The notes: a model not told the origin generated them from the sequence alone. A DNA stretch of 64,000 nt from Parvibaculaceae bacterium (GCA_019636015.1 JAHBYJ010000001.1:992001-1056000); one strand, 5' to 3'. Counted from the first letter of the stretch, positions 1-9,994 are shown. Translations and numbers: made by a program.

Positions 1-19
1 CGCGTGGATCGCGGCGACT

Positions 20-2929
20 TTAGGGGGTGGTGCCGGGCGCGGCAAGCGCCGCCTCTCCGCTGAGAAAACGACGGGATTCCGCGATGGCCTCGGCAAGCCC
101 CACCCGGTGGACCGTAACGCCGGGCGGAAACGCGGTCGCAAGACGGCTCGGCAGCCGGGGGTCGAGCATGACGAAGACGCCGCGGTCGCTCGCGCGTCGG
201 ATCAGCCGTCCAAAGGCCTGCTTCAGCCGCAGCCGCGTCAGCATGTCGTCATAGCGCGCCTTGCCGAACTGTTCGCGGCGCGCCTTGTGCAGAATATCCG
301 GGCGCGGCCAGGGAACGCGGTCGAACACGATCATGCGCAGGGAATCTCCGGGGACGTCGACACCATCGCGCACGGCATCCGTCCCGAGTAGGCAGGCATG
401 ACGTTCGGCACGGAAAATATCGACCAGCGTACCGGTGTCGAGTGCATCGATATGCTGTGCATAAAGGGCGAGGCCGGATTCCTCGAGTGGCCCGACGATC
501 CGCTCATGCACGGCGCGAAGACGGTGGATGGCCGTGAAGAGGCCGAGCGCGCCGCCATCCGCGGCCCGGAACAATTCTCGATAGGCCGAGGCGACGGCAT
601 CCATGTCGCGGCCAACGTCGCGCACGACGAAAATGCGCGCCTGCGCCTCGTAGTCGAATGGCGAGGCCATGAAGGCGCGCCGGGCAGGAAGCGCGAGATG
701 CGAGGCGCCGGTCCTGATTTCGGCGCTCTCCCATCCGCCTTCATCCTCGTCTTCCGGCAGTTGGTCGCGCAGCGTCGCCGAGGTGATGAGCACGCCATGG
801 GCAGGTTCGAGAACCGCACCCGCAAAGGGAATGGTCGGGTCGCGCCAGTGACGATGCATGCCGACATCGATCTCGCGTCCGAACAGGCGTTCGATCGAGA
901 ACCAGTCCACGAATATGTCGGGAACGTTGCCGCCAAGGCTTTTCAGCATGGATTGCCAGGATGGGATCAGCACACGGGCGCGGCGCTCAATCCCGCGCGC
1001 GGCAGCATCCATGCGGATGCGCGTGGATGTGTCGAGGTCTTCCGCTTCCTCATCGAGCCGCGCCCGCAGCCGGTTGGCGATCACGCTCAGCGCGTGAACG
1101 AGGCGAGACAAGGCGTCGTCGAGTGCATGGGCGGCATCGGCAAGGCCCTGAACCGGCGGTTCCACCTCCGCTTCGAGCGAGAAGGTGCTTCCGTTGTCCT
1201 CCGCACGCGCGTGAACCTGCTGGCGCAGTAGCGCGAGAAACCGTTCCGCGGGTCCGCGCGGCTGGCCATCATTGAGGCGCGTGGTCCAGCCGGGCGCAGG
1301 GAGAGCGGATGCGGCCGACAAGGCGGCGGTCAGTGCTTCTTCGGCGAGCTTGTCGTCGGCAACGAGATCGCCCACGCGCTCCTCTAGACCGCGTCCGCGC
1401 CGCCCGCGCTGTCCCTCCGCGCCACGAATCCAGCGCCGCAGTTCCGCCGTTTCAAGAGCCGAAAGCGAGGTCGAGAAGGCGCTGTCCGCCGCATCGAAAA
1501 TATGATGGCCTTCGTCGAAGACGAAGCGCGTCCGCGCTTCGCGTCCGCTCGGCGCCTCGTCTTCCGCACCGCCCGAGGCGTCGTTGTTCTGCTGCGCCGC
1601 TTTCGAGAACGTCCCCATCGCCTGGTCGAGCGCGGCCTGCCGCATTACCAGCGCATGGTTCGCAACCACGATGTCCGCCCGGCGCGCCTTGCGGATCGCC
1701 TTTTCGATGAAGCATTTCTTGTAATGCGGGCAGGCCGTATAGACGCATTCGCCACGCCTGTCGGTAAGTCCCGTCCGGCCGGTCGTGCCGCCCAGCCGTG
1801 CCGCGAGCCAGGCCGGGAAATCGCCGCCCACCATATCGCCGTCGCGGCTTGCCTTCGCCCAGCGTGCGACAAGACCGATGGCGACGGCATTGCCCCCGAG
1901 CGCCGCGCGGTCCGCCAGTTCGGCGAAGTTGAGCAGGCAGAGATAATTTTCCCGCCCCTTGCGGATCACTGCCTTCTCCGCCTTCTCCTCGGGATCGGGA
2001 TAAAGCCTCGTGAGTTCCTGATCGAGCTGGCGCTGCAGGTTCTTCGTATAGGTGGAAATCCAGACCGTGCCCTTGTTGCGTTCGGCCCAGAGGCTTGCCG
2101 GCGCGACATAGCCGATGGTCTTGCCGATGCCGGTGCCCGCCTCGGCAAGCACGACATGGGGCTCGCCCGCCCGCTCGCGCGGCGCGAAAGCGGCGCTCGC
2201 AACGCCGGCGAAAGCGACCTGGCCCGGCCGCGCCTCGGCGCCGTCGCCGGCAAGATCGGCAAGCCGGACCTTTGCCTCCGCCTCGCTCACGGGGAGCGAG
2301 CCTGCGGGCGGTCGCGGCGCGCGCTCCTCCCATTCGGGCAATTCGTTCCAGATGTCGAAGCCGCGTGAGGCGGGGAGCTTCGCATCGCGCATCGCTCCGC
2401 CATGGGCGGCATCGCGAAGCGCCGAGACGACGCCAGGCCCCCATGCCCAGCCGCCTTCGGCCATGCGCCAGGCCGTGCGGGCGGCGGAGGGCCGGTCCGG
2501 GAAACGAGGGTCCTGAAGTTCGCCGAGCAGGGCCGTCGCCGCCGCCCGAAGCATGATCGCCTGGTCCTCGGGCGCTTCGCCCGCGTCGAGCCCGAGCGCC
2601 CGGGCGAGGCCCTCCGCCGTTGGCAGGCATGGTTGCGCCGGCCGCACGAAAGCGAAGAGTTCCAGGAGGTCGAAGACATGCGGCCCCGGTTCCCGGAAGG
2701 GCTGCCCCCGGGCCACCCGGCGCGCCGTAAAGCCCGCATGGACGAGCATTACAGGCTCGCGCTCGATCAGCTTCAGCGCCTCAGCGGGTGCAAGCTCCTC
2801 GATTTCGCCTTCCGCCGAAACCGTCACCGCCCCGCCGCCGGGCCCGCGCGCCGGCACGAGCGCCACCGCATCCGGCAGCATCGGGCCGGGAGGCAAGCCC
2901 CGCGATTCGTGAGAAGGAGATTCGGCCAT
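20..2929 (-). CDS. DinG/XPD-type ATP-dependent DNA helicase
   Basis: A 969-residue superfamily 2 helicase of the DinG/XPD type, expected to unwind DNA in repair or to resolve R-loops. The Walker A motif GTGIGKT lies at about residues 265-271 and the DEGH box at 472-475. Between them sit four cysteines (331, 395, 400, 406) spaced like the XPD/DinG iron-sulfur cluster ligands. A late motif GRLIRRASDRG matches helicase motif VI. The first ~240 residues before the helicase core are an extension with no fold I can name, so the protein is longer than E. coli DinG. It is the first gene in the window and is transcribed toward the window edge. The family assignment is firm; the exact cellular role is inferred. 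Confidence 0.93.
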   Translation of the reverse strand: MAESPSHESRGLPPGPMLPDAVALVPARGPGGGAVTVSAEGEIEELAPAEALKLIEREPVMLVHAGFTARRVARGQPFREPGPHVFDLLELFAFVRPAQPCLPTAEGLARALGLDAGEAPEDQAIMLRAAATALLGELQDPRFPDRPSAARTAWRMAEGGWAWGPGVVSALRDAAHGGAMRDAKLPASRGFDIWNELPEWEERAPRPPAGSLPVSEAEAKVRLADLAGDGAEARPGQVAFAGVASAAFAPRERAGEPHVVLAEAGTGIGKTIGYVAPASLWAERNKGTVWISTYTKNLQRQLDQELTRLYPDPEEKAEKAVIRKGRENYLCLLNFAELADRAALGGNAVAIGLVARWAKASRDGDMVGGDFPAWLAARLGGTTGRTGLTDRRGECVYTACPHYKKCFIEKAIRKARRADIVVANHALVMRQAALDQAMGTFSKAAQQNNDASGGAEDEAPSGREARTRFVFDEGHHIFDAADSAFSTSLSALETAELRRWIRGAEGQRGRRGRGLEERVGDLVADDKLAEEALTAALSAASALPAPGWTTRLNDGQPRGPAERFLALLRQQVHARAEDNGSTFSLEAEVEPPVQGLADAAHALDDALSRLVHALSVIANRLRARLDEEAEDLDTSTRIRMDAAARGIERRARVLIPSWQSMLKSLGGNVPDIFVDWFSIERLFGREIDVGMHRHWRDPTIPFAGAVLEPAHGVLITSATLRDQLPEDEDEGGWESAEIRTGASHLALPARRAFMASPFDYEAQARIFVVRDVGRDMDAVASAYRELFRAADGGALGLFTAIHRLRAVHERIVGPLEESGLALYAQHIDALDTGTLVDIFRAERHACLLGTDAVRDGVDVPGDSLRMIVFDRVPWPRPDILHKARREQFGKARYDDMLTRLRLKQAFGRLIRRASDRGVFVMLDPRLPSRLATAFPPGVTVHRVGLAEAIAESRRFLSGEAALAAPGTTP

Positions 2930-2982
2930 GGCGGCGCAGTATAGCGATGCCGGGCCCGAAGCCTATTGCTCGAAAGGAATTG

Positions 2983-4911
2983 TCAGGCTGCGAGGCTCGG
3001 ATAGGCCTTGGCGAGCGCCCGCCAGGTTGCCGTGATCTTTTTCTGCAGCCGCGGCACGCTGTGCATGGCCGCGTCCGCCTCACCCTGTCCGAGGGAGGCA
3101 TCGATTTCGCCCGCGACAAGCGCCACCGCGGTCAGGCCGATGTCGCCGGCGGCCAGCCGCAATTCGCGGGCACGGGCGGCAAGCGCCTCGCCGTCCCGGA
3201 GTGTGCGGGCCTTTTCGATCTCGCGGTGAATGGCAAGCACGCGTTCAAGCCCCGCCACAAGATGATCGGTGATGTTCTGTCCGCCAATCCGCTGCTCGAG
3301 TTCGTAGAGATGGTCGAGATCGATCAGCCGCTCGGGCTCTTCATTTCGCTCGGGTATTTCCTCTTCCCGCATTTCTGCGAAGTAGGCGGCGGCCCCGCCC
3401 GGTTCGGCGGGCAGCAGGAACCAGAAGCTGCTGCCCTGGCCCGGCGTGCTGTCGACACCGAGATGGCCGCCCATCATCCGCACCAGTCGTTCGGAAATAG
3501 GCAGGCCGAGGCCGGCGCCCGCCGCCTTGCCGGAGAAGCGGAAGTCGCGCGCATCGGCGCCTTGCGTGAAGGCATCGAAAATCCGCTTGCGGGCATCCGC
3601 CGTGAGGCCCGGCCCGGTATCCGTTACCGAGAACCGGAAAACGGTTTCGCCCTCGGGCGTCTTCAGCGTCGATACGCGCACGACCACGCCACCGTGATAG
3701 GTGAACTTCACGGCATTGCCGACAAGGTTCGAAAGCACCTGCTTCACGCGGTCCGGATCGGCGATCATGCTGGGAGGCAGGTCGATGCTCTTGTCGAGTT
3801 CGAGCGAGAGCCCGCGCGCCACCGCCTGATGCCGTGTCAGCCGCACGATGCTGGCCGCGAGTTCGGCCGGGTCGAAACTGCGTGGCTTGAGTTCGAGCGA
3901 GTGCGCCTCGATTTCGGAAAAATCGATCATGTCGTCGATGAGGCGGCGCAGAAGGTGGCTCGTTTCTTCGACGGAAGCCGCAATCTTCAGCTGCGTATCG
4001 TTGACGGCTTCATCCGCCAGATACATCGCCATGTTGCGCAGGCCGTCCAGCGGCGCGCGGACTTCATGGCTGATAATGTCGAGAAATTCCTGCTTCGCCT
4101 GCATGGCCGCCTTCGCGCGCGCCTCCGATGCCTCGGCGTCGCTGCGGCGCTGCTCGCTCGCGGCATGGGCGCGGTCCATGCGTTCGAGAAGATCGGCATT
4201 CTCGAAGCGCAGGCGGAATGCTTCGTGGTAGCCCTGGTTGATCCGGCGCGTCCAGCCGGCGATGGTCGCGAAGAACATTCCGGCGAGCAGCACGATCGCG
4301 ATAGACAGCGGTTCCGCCCGCAGCAAGAGAATGACGGTAAGCGGAAGGCAGGAAGCGACGGTGTAATAGACGATGGCGGGAGGATAGTTGGCGCGCGAAA
4401 CGGCAGTTCCCATCACCAGCGCCATCAGCACCAGCATGTAGAAAATCTCGTGCGCGAAGGAAGACCCCGGGACCCAGAGAAGCGTGCCGACGCCCCATGT
4501 TGCACCGCTGACAAGTGTGACGAGCGCATAGCGATGCGCCCATTTCATTGCATTAGGAATGGCGTCGGGATCGGCCCTGAACCCGGCACGCACCCGATCG
4601 AAGGCGAATTGCGCAACGAGCTGGATTGCCGCCACCGCCGGAATGGACCAGACCGGCGCTGTCTCGTAAAAGGCAAGACCGACAATGAGGATTGCCCCGA
4701 ACACGGTCCAGCGGCTCGCTTCGCCGAGCGAGAAGAGCAGCCTCACATGCTCGGCGTCGATTCTCGTTTCGATGGGCCATTGGCGGCGCATGGAGCCGAG
4801 ATCGGGAATGGCATTGTCCCCGGCGGATGCCGTGGCTGCGGGGGTATCTGCCGTGCTCGGCTCTGTCACAGTGTCATGCTCCGGGCGTGATGCCATATGA
4901 AGGTATTTCAT
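2983..4911 (-). CDS. Membrane sensor histidine kinase with degenerate C-terminal HPt-like region
   Basis: About 642 residues. Several hydrophobic segments in roughly the first 220 residues form a membrane sensor region, followed by a short coiled coil. The HisKA box is DIISHEVRAPLDGLRN (His near residue 282). The ATPase part has an N box, a G1 box GPGLTADA and a G2 box GAGLGLPIS, so kinase activity is expected. After the ATPase domain a ~110-residue helical tail looks like an HPt domain (ALAARARELRLAAGDIGL), but the position where the phosphorylated His would stand is Arg. No response regulator is adjacent. Start uncertain: no clear ribosome site precedes any candidate; the ATG at 4911, the ATG at 4896 and a TTG at 4998 are all in frame. 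Confidence 0.88.
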   Translation of the reverse strand: MKYLHMASRPEHDTVTEPSTADTPAATASAGDNAIPDLGSMRRQWPIETRIDAEHVRLLFSLGEASRWTVFGAILIVGLAFYETAPVWSIPAVAAIQLVAQFAFDRVRAGFRADPDAIPNAMKWAHRYALVTLVSGATWGVGTLLWVPGSSFAHEIFYMLVLMALVMGTAVSRANYPPAIVYYTVASCLPLTVILLLRAEPLSIAIVLLAGMFFATIAGWTRRINQGYHEAFRLRFENADLLERMDRAHAASEQRRSDAEASEARAKAAMQAKQEFLDIISHEVRAPLDGLRNMAMYLADEAVNDTQLKIAASVEETSHLLRRLIDDMIDFSEIEAHSLELKPRSFDPAELAASIVRLTRHQAVARGLSLELDKSIDLPPSMIADPDRVKQVLSNLVGNAVKFTYHGGVVVRVSTLKTPEGETVFRFSVTDTGPGLTADARKRIFDAFTQGADARDFRFSGKAAGAGLGLPISERLVRMMGGHLGVDSTPGQGSSFWFLLPAEPGGAAAYFAEMREEEIPERNEEPERLIDLDHLYELEQRIGGQNITDHLVAGLERVLAIHREIEKARTLRDGEALAARARELRLAAGDIGLTAVALVAGEIDASLGQGEADAAMHSVPRLQKKITATWRALAKAYPSLAA

Positions 4912-5054
4912 GGCTTTCGCCGGGCGAAGCGGATAGGGGCCCATGCGTCCGCAGCCCCGCCTGCGGCGCCGGAGCCGCATTGACTGGGGGGAGGCCAAAG
5001 CATAGGGTCCGCGCGCTTGACAAAGGCTTAAATCCTTACATTTGGGTAGATTAG

Positions 5055-6710
5055 ATGTCCGCCGACGCCGCCGCCATAGCCCCGTCCGAACTTCTTGAAG
5101 CAGCCCGGGTCAGCAAGGCCTGGCCCTTCGAGGAAGCGCGGAAAATCGTGGAGCGGATCGAGAAGCGCGGCGCGACGGCGACGGTGCTCTTCGAGACCGG
5201 TTACGGGCCTTCGGGCCTGCCCCATATCGGCACGTTCGGCGAAGTGGCGCGGACGACCATGGTGCGCCGCGCCTTCGAACTTCTGATGCCCGGCGTCAAG
5301 ACCCGGCTTCTCTGCTTCTCTGACGACATGGATGGCATGCGGAAGATTCCGGACAACGTGCCGGACCGGGCCTTTCTCGAGCCCTATCTGCACAAGCCGC
5401 TGACCTCTGTGCCAAACCCTTTTGGCGGCGACTATGAGAGCTTCGGCCATCACAATAACGCGATGCTCCGGCGGTTTCTCGACACGTTCGGTTTTGAATA
5501 CGAGTTCGCGAGCGCAACGGATTACTACAAGTCCGGCAGGTTCGACGCGATCCTGAAGCGCGTCGCCGAGCGCTATGACGGCATCATGGCCATCATGCTG
5601 CCGACGCTCGGGCCGGAGCGGCGCGCGACCTATTCGCCCTTTCTGCCGATCTCGCCCAAGACCGGACGCGTCCTTTATGTGCCGATGAAGAAGGTGAATG
5701 CCGCCGATGCGACCATCACCTTCGATGACGAGGATGGTGAGGAAACGACGCTCCCCGTTACCGGCGGCAATGTGAAGCTGCAATGGAAGCCGGACTTCGG
5801 TGCGCGCTGGGCCGCCCTTGGCGTCGATTTCGAAATGTTCGGCAAGGATCACGGGCCCAATATGGGCGTCTATGACCGCATTTGCGAAGCGCTGGGCGGC
5901 CAGCCGCCGGAACATTTCGTCTACGAACTTTTCCTCGACGAAAAGGGCGAGAAGATTTCGAAGTCGAAGGGCAACGGCCTCACCATCGATGAATGGCTGA
6001 CCTATGCACCGACCGAAAGCCTCGCGCTCTATATGTTCCAGCGCCCGCGTCAGGCAAAGAAGCTCTATTTCGACGTCATCCCGCGCGCGGTCGATGAATA
6101 TTACCAGCACCTCGCGGCCTATCCGCGGCAGGACTGGAAGGAGCGGCTTGGCAATCCGGTCTGGCATATCCATGACGGTAATCCGCCCGCGATCGAGCTG
6201 CCGGTCTCCTTCGCGCTGCTGCTCAATCTCGTCAGCGCCTCGCATGCGCATGACAAGGCCGTGCTCTGGGGTTTCATCTCGCGCCATGTGCCGGGTGTGA
6301 CGCCCGAGAACCATCCGGAACTCGACAGGCTGACCGCCTATGCAATCCGTTACTTCGACGATTTCGTGAAGCCGACCAAGGTGTTCCGTGCACCGGACCA
6401 GGTGGAAGCGCCGGCGCTGCAGGCCTTGTCCGACAGGCTCGGCGCCCTGCCTGCCGATGCGGATGGCGAGGCGATCCAGAACGCCGTTCTCGACGTCGCG
6501 CGAGGCATCGAGCGGTATCAGGATCATGCGAAGAAGAGCCCCGAAGGCGGGCCGGGCGTTTCCGTCGCCTTCTTCCAGATGATCTATCAGGTGCTGCTTG
6601 GCCAGGAACGCGGGCCCCGTTTCGGCTCCTTCGTCGCGCTTTACGGCATCGCCAATACGCGCGAACTCATCCGTCGCGTGCTGGCGGGTGAGGACCTTTC
6701 GAAGGAGTGA
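5055..6710 (+). CDS. lysK: Lysine--tRNA ligase, class I
   Basis: 551 residues; charges tRNA-Lys with lysine in the cytoplasm. It is the class I (archaeal-type) enzyme, not the common class II LysS: the class I HIGH signature appears as HIGT at residues 57-60 (context [13 protein letters not shown]), and the KMSKS signature appears as KISKS near residue 300. The fold is therefore a Rossmann catalytic domain with an alpha-helix cage anticodon domain. Class I LysRS is the usual form in many Alphaproteobacteria. The gene is divergent from the histidine kinase and convergent with the S24 repressor. A TTGACA at 5017-5022 could be a -35 element, but I see no matching -10. Confidence 0.96.
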   Translation: MSADAAAIAPSELLEAARVSKAWPFEEARKIVERIEKRGATATVLFETGYGPSGLPHIGTFGEVARTTMVRRAFELLMPGVKTRLLCFSDDMDGMRKIPDNVPDRAFLEPYLHKPLTSVPNPFGGDYESFGHHNNAMLRRFLDTFGFEYEFASATDYYKSGRFDAILKRVAERYDGIMAIMLPTLGPERRATYSPFLPISPKTGRVLYVPMKKVNAADATITFDDEDGEETTLPVTGGNVKLQWKPDFGARWAALGVDFEMFGKDHGPNMGVYDRICEALGGQPPEHFVYELFLDEKGEKISKSKGNGLTIDEWLTYAPTESLALYMFQRPRQAKKLYFDVIPRAVDEYYQHLAAYPRQDWKERLGNPVWHIHDGNPPAIELPVSFALLLNLVSASHAHDKAVLWGFISRHVPGVTPENHPELDRLTAYAIRYFDDFVKPTKVFRAPDQVEAPALQALSDRLGALPADADGEAIQNAVLDVARGIERYQDHAKKSPEGGPGVSVAFFQMIYQVLLGQERGPRFGSFVALYGIANTRELIRRVLAGEDLSKE

Positions 6711-6717
6711 CGCGGGC

Positions 6718-7350
6718 CTACTGGCTCGCCCAGATGATTCTTGCCACCCACAGGATGTCCTGAGGTTTCAGCACGCGCGGATCATGCGCCGGGTTGAAGG
6801 AGTGAAGCTCGATCCGCTCGCGCGTCCGCCGCATGAGCACCTTCGCCATCACTTCGCCGGCGACCGTCTTCACCACCACGCGGTCGCCCCGCCGGACTTC
6901 CGCCGCCGGCGAGACGACGATGACATCGCCCTCGCGATAGAAGGGCTCCATGCTGTCGCCTGTCACTTCCAGCGCATAGGCGTGCTCGTCCTTGATCTCG
7001 GGAAAGGCCGTTTCCTCCCAGCCGCCGCCGACGGGGAAACCCGCATCGTCGAAATAGCCGCCGCCGCCCGCCTGCGCGAGGCCGATCAGCGGCACCCGGT
7101 TTCCGCGCGCGGTTCCCTTTCCGCCCGAGAGAAAATCCTCAGGGTCGGTCGCCGTTGCATCGAGAATGCGGGACAGGCTTTCGGTGTTCGGCCATCGCGG
7201 CCGCCCTTCGGCGGTTTGCCGCTTCGACTTGTTGAAGGTCGTGGGGTCGAGCCCGGCCGCCTTGGCAAGGCCCGATGCGGACATGCCATGCCGCGCGGCA
7301 AGCGCATCGATCGCGGCCCAGATACGGCTATGCGAGAGCGGGCGGGGCAT
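6718..7350 (-). CDS. HTH transcriptional regulator with S24 peptidase domain
   Basis: 210 residues when started at the ATG at 7350, which follows a good AGAGG ribosome site; an in-frame upstream extension to 7476 lacks one. The N-terminal ~65 residues resemble an XRE/bacteriophage-CI-like helix-turn-helix. The C-terminal half is a LexA/CI-type S24 serine peptidase fold, with the catalytic Ser in GDSMEP and the Lys in GEVMAKVL. An AQAGGGG stretch in the linker could be the self-cleavage site. Such proteins usually act as repressors inactivated on DNA damage or stress. No prophage genes surround it. The target is unknown; the divergent DUF952-pyrD pair is one candidate. Confidence 0.88.
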   Translation of the reverse strand: MPRPLSHSRIWAAIDALAARHGMSASGLAKAAGLDPTTFNKSKRQTAEGRPRWPNTESLSRILDATATDPEDFLSGGKGTARGNRVPLIGLAQAGGGGYFDDAGFPVGGGWEETAFPEIKDEHAYALEVTGDSMEPFYREGDVIVVSPAAEVRRGDRVVVKTVAGEVMAKVLMRRTRERIELHSFNPAHDPRVLKPQDILWVARIIWASQ

Positions 7351-7466
7351 GGAACATCCTCTGGCCTTCCGGACCCCAGAATGGCACAGGATTAAGTTCC
7401 TATCCATAGTCTTGTCGCTCCGGCCCGGCCCCGCTAGAGTGCGGCCCGCATCCGGAGACCTGCCCC

Positions 7467-7832
7467 GTGCCTTCAAGTACCAGTCTTATCTACAAGATCG
7501 TCAGCGAACATGAATGGATCGCCGCCGAGGCGGAAGGCCATTTCATCGGCTCCGCCGTCGATATCGACGACGGTTTCATCCATTTCTCGACCGCGGCCCA
7601 AGCCCCGGAAACGGCTGCCCGCCACTTTGCGGGCCGCAAAGGCCTGCTCCTCGTCGCGGTCGAGACAGCGGCGCTCGGCGAGGCGCTGAAATGGGAGCCG
7701 TCCCGCGGCGGGGCGCTTTTTCCGCATCTCTATGACGTGTTGCGCATCGAAGCCGTGCGCGCGGTCGACCCGCTGCCGCTCGACGAGGAGGGCATCCATA
7801 TCTTCCCGTCTCACGCGATGGAGGAAGGCTGA
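7467..7832 (+). CDS. DUF952 family protein
   Basis: 121-residue cytoplasmic protein of the DUF952 family, recognised from its N-terminal IYKI stretch, the DDGFIHFST motif, and the WEPSRGGALFPHLYD motif in its second half. The function of the family is not established. The start is GTG at 7467, preceded by GGAG. It lies 4 nt before pyrD and is probably co-transcribed with it. The only informative context is this pairing, which does not assign a role. Confidence 0.88.
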   Translation: MPSSTSLIYKIVSEHEWIAAEAEGHFIGSAVDIDDGFIHFSTAAQAPETAARHFAGRKGLLLVAVETAALGEALKWEPSRGGALFPHLYDVLRIEAVRAVDPLPLDEEGIHIFPSHAMEEG

Positions 7833-7836
7833 AGAC

Positions 7837-8895
7837 ATGGATCTCTTTCCTCTCGCTCGTCCCTTCATGAGCCTCATCGACCCCGAGACGGCGCACCGGC
7901 TCACCATCCGCGCGCTGCGCATGGGCCTCGCGCCGCGCCGACGGCAGACCGATCCCGTTTCGCTCGCCGTCGACCTCTTCGGGCTCCATTTCGAGAACCC
8001 GCTCGGCATTGCCGCCGGCTTCGACAAGAACGGCGAAGTGCCGGATGCGATGCTGGCCATGGGCATGGGTTTCGCCGAAGTCGGCACGGTGACGCCGCGC
8101 TCGCAGGCCGGAAATCCGCGTCCGCGTATCTTTCGCCTGCCGCTCCACCGCGCGGTCATCAACCGCCTCGGCTTCAACAATGACGGCCATGAGGCGCTGA
8201 AGAAGCGGCTCCTCGCGCGGCGCGGGAAGCCCGGCATCGTCGGCGTCAATATCGGCGCGAACAAGGATGCCGCCGATCGTATTGCCGACTACGAAGCGGG
8301 CATTCGCACCTTCGACGGGCTCGCCGCCTATTTCACGGTGAACATTTCCTCGCCCAACACGCCGGGTCTGCGCGCACTGCAGAACAAGGCGGAGCTCGAA
8401 ACCCTGATCTCGCGTGTGCTTGCCGCGCGCCGCACGGATCGCGCCCGTCCGACGCCGGTGCTGCTCAAGATTGCACCGGACCTGGGCGCAGAAGAGCTTG
8501 CCGACATCGCCGATGTCGCGCTTCGCCTCGGCCTCGACGGCATCATCATTTCCAATACGACCATCGCGCGCGAAGGTCTCGTTTCCGGCGTGAATGCGAA
8601 CGAGACGGGCGGTCTTTCCGGCGCGCCGCTCTTTGCGATGTCGACCGGGGTGCTGGCGGAAATGTACCGGCTGACGCAGGGCCGCATACCGCTCGTCGGC
8701 GTCGGCGGTATTTCGTCCGGCGATGATGCTTACGCAAAAATTCGCGCTGGCGCCTCGCTGTTGCAGCTTTATTCGGCGCTCACCTATGAAGGCCCGGCGC
8801 TCATCGCCCGCATCAAGGCCGATCTGGCCGCGCGGCTTGCAGCTGATGGTTTCGCGCATCTGAAAGATGCCGTCGGCGCGGATGTGAAGCTCTAA
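7837..8895 (+). CDS. pyrD: Dihydroorotate dehydrogenase (quinone), class 2
   Basis: 352 residues. It oxidises dihydroorotate to orotate in pyrimidine synthesis, using FMN and passing electrons to quinone at the inner membrane. The class 2 features are present: an N-terminal amphipathic stretch that would contact the membrane, GIAAGFDKNGE, INRLGFNNDG, and the catalytic-base Ser in ISSPNTPGLR. FMN phosphate binding motifs VGVGGISSGDDAYAKI and GASLLQLYSAL are at the C-terminus. I chose ATG 7837 because an upstream in-frame extension runs through the end of the DUF952 gene and is low-complexity Arg/Ser. Confidence 0.96.
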   Translation: MDLFPLARPFMSLIDPETAHRLTIRALRMGLAPRRRQTDPVSLAVDLFGLHFENPLGIAAGFDKNGEVPDAMLAMGMGFAEVGTVTPRSQAGNPRPRIFRLPLHRAVINRLGFNNDGHEALKKRLLARRGKPGIVGVNIGANKDAADRIADYEAGIRTFDGLAAYFTVNISSPNTPGLRALQNKAELETLISRVLAARRTDRARPTPVLLKIAPDLGAEELADIADVALRLGLDGIIISNTTIAREGLVSGVNANETGGLSGAPLFAMSTGVLAEMYRLTQGRIPLVGVGGISSGDDAYAKIRAGASLLQLYSALTYEGPALIARIKADLAARLAADGFAHLKDAVGADVKL

Positions 8896-8919
8896 CCCGC
8901 GACACAAGGGAGAGAAGGC

Positions 8920-9270
8920 ATGGCACGTCCAACCATCTACCACAATCCGCGCTGCTCGAAGTCGCGCGAGACGCTGGCACTTCTCGAAGAGCGCGGGCTT
9001 GATCCGCTGATCGTCGACTATCTGAAGGCGCCGCCAAGTGCGGTGGAACTCAAGGCCATCCTCAAGAAGCTGAAGATGAAGCCCCGCGATCTCATGCGGA
9101 AAGGGGAGGCGGTCTACAAGGAGCTCGGCCTCGACAATGAAAAGCTGACGGATGAAAAGCTCATCCGCGCGATGGAGGAAAATCCGATCCTGATCGAACG
9201 GCCCATTGTCGTCATGGGGGCGAAGGCGCGAATCGGCCGCCCGCCGGAAAGCGTGCTGGAAATTCTGTAA
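8920..9270 (+). CDS. arsC: ArsC-family arsenate reductase (glutaredoxin type)
   Basis: 116 residues of thioredoxin-fold ArsC/YfgD type. The nucleophile Cys12 sits in NPRCSKSRE. Arginines in the C-terminal half (ILIERPIVV and GRPPESVLEIL) match those that bind oxyanion in E. coli ArsC. The likely reaction is glutathione/glutaredoxin-dependent reduction of arsenate to arsenite. It may instead be the YfgD-like branch, whose substrate is less clear, because there is no arsR, arsB or acr3 next to it. The ribosome site AGGGAGAG precedes the ATG, 24 nt after pyrD, so the two could share a transcript. Confidence 0.88.
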   Translation: MARPTIYHNPRCSKSRETLALLEERGLDPLIVDYLKAPPSAVELKAILKKLKMKPRDLMRKGEAVYKELGLDNEKLTDEKLIRAMEENPILIERPIVVMGAKARIGRPPESVLEIL

Positions 9271-9292
9271 CGAGGTCTATCCTCCGGCCGGT

Positions 9293-9994
9293 CTATGCCT
9301 CTCCGGCGTTATGCCTAGCCTGAAGGCCGGTCAATGCGTCGCTGGGCGTCAAACCGAAGAGCAGCCGGAATGTCCGCGACAGATGCGCCGTGTCGGCGAA
9401 ACCGGCATCGAGCGCCGCCGTCCTGATGGACGCACCTTCCAGCATCTGCCGTGCCGCAAATTGCAGGCCTGACCATCGCTTGAAGTCGCGAAAGGTCAGG
9501 CCCGTTGCGGCCTTGAAATAGCGAAGCGCCTTCGTGCGCTCCATCTTCAGCCGCTGCGCGAGATCGATCTGGGTAAGCCGTTCCATCGGGTCCCACATGG
9601 CGGCATGGGCAATGGTTGCTATCTCGGCGGGATATCCTTTGCCGCCACCAAGTTGCGCGCGTAGTTCCTGTGCGGCGTCCGGATGGCTATTCATTGCGTC
9701 CATCGCGAGCAAGGCGAGCTTCCCATCAAACCGCCAAGCAAGAGTCTCGCCGCCTGGAAAGCTCAGTCCGTTGAGGTAAAGGACGCGCGCGCCGCCGGGA
9801 GAACAGACGACTCCATGTTCGATGCCCGGCCGCACCACCAATATCTCCCCCGTCACACTCTCTCTGCCGCGCACCAGCGTGAGGGGGCCGCCGCGCCCGG
9901 CAAGTACACAAGTTACGGGGTTTCCATGCGTGGCAAGCCGGGTCGTATCGATAGGGAGAACGGTGTCGGGAAAATTGAGCGAACTGCGCGTCAT
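9293..9994 (-). CDS. AraC family transcriptional regulator
   Basis: 233 residues. A cupin-like ligand-binding half comes first (residues ~1-120). Two helix-turn-helix motifs follow, with the signatures TQIDLAQRLKMERTKALRYFK and IRTAALDAGFADTAHLSRTFR, ending in an AraC-typical FGLTPSDAL tail. It is expected to activate a small target set. It is convergent with arsC and upstream of nothing on its own strand, so its targets are not evident; the SnoaL-like gene behind it on the same strand is the nearest candidate. Confidence 0.9.
   Translation of the reverse strand: MTRSSLNFPDTVLPIDTTRLATHGNPVTCVLAGRGGPLTLVRGRESVTGEILVVRPGIEHGVVCSPGGARVLYLNGLSFPGGETLAWRFDGKLALLAMDAMNSHPDAAQELRAQLGGGKGYPAEIATIAHAAMWDPMERLTQIDLAQRLKMERTKALRYFKAATGLTFRDFKRWSGLQFAARQMLEGASIRTAALDAGFADTAHLSRTFRLLFGLTPSDALTGLQARHNAGEA

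Noticed and set aside
2788..4890. A 700-codon open frame on the + strand opposite the histidine kinase
   Set aside because: The kinase motifs on the - strand are unmistakable; the + strand translation resembles no protein.
5017..5045. Promoter before lysK from the TTGACA at 5017-5022
   Set aside because: No acceptable -10 at the right distance could be found.
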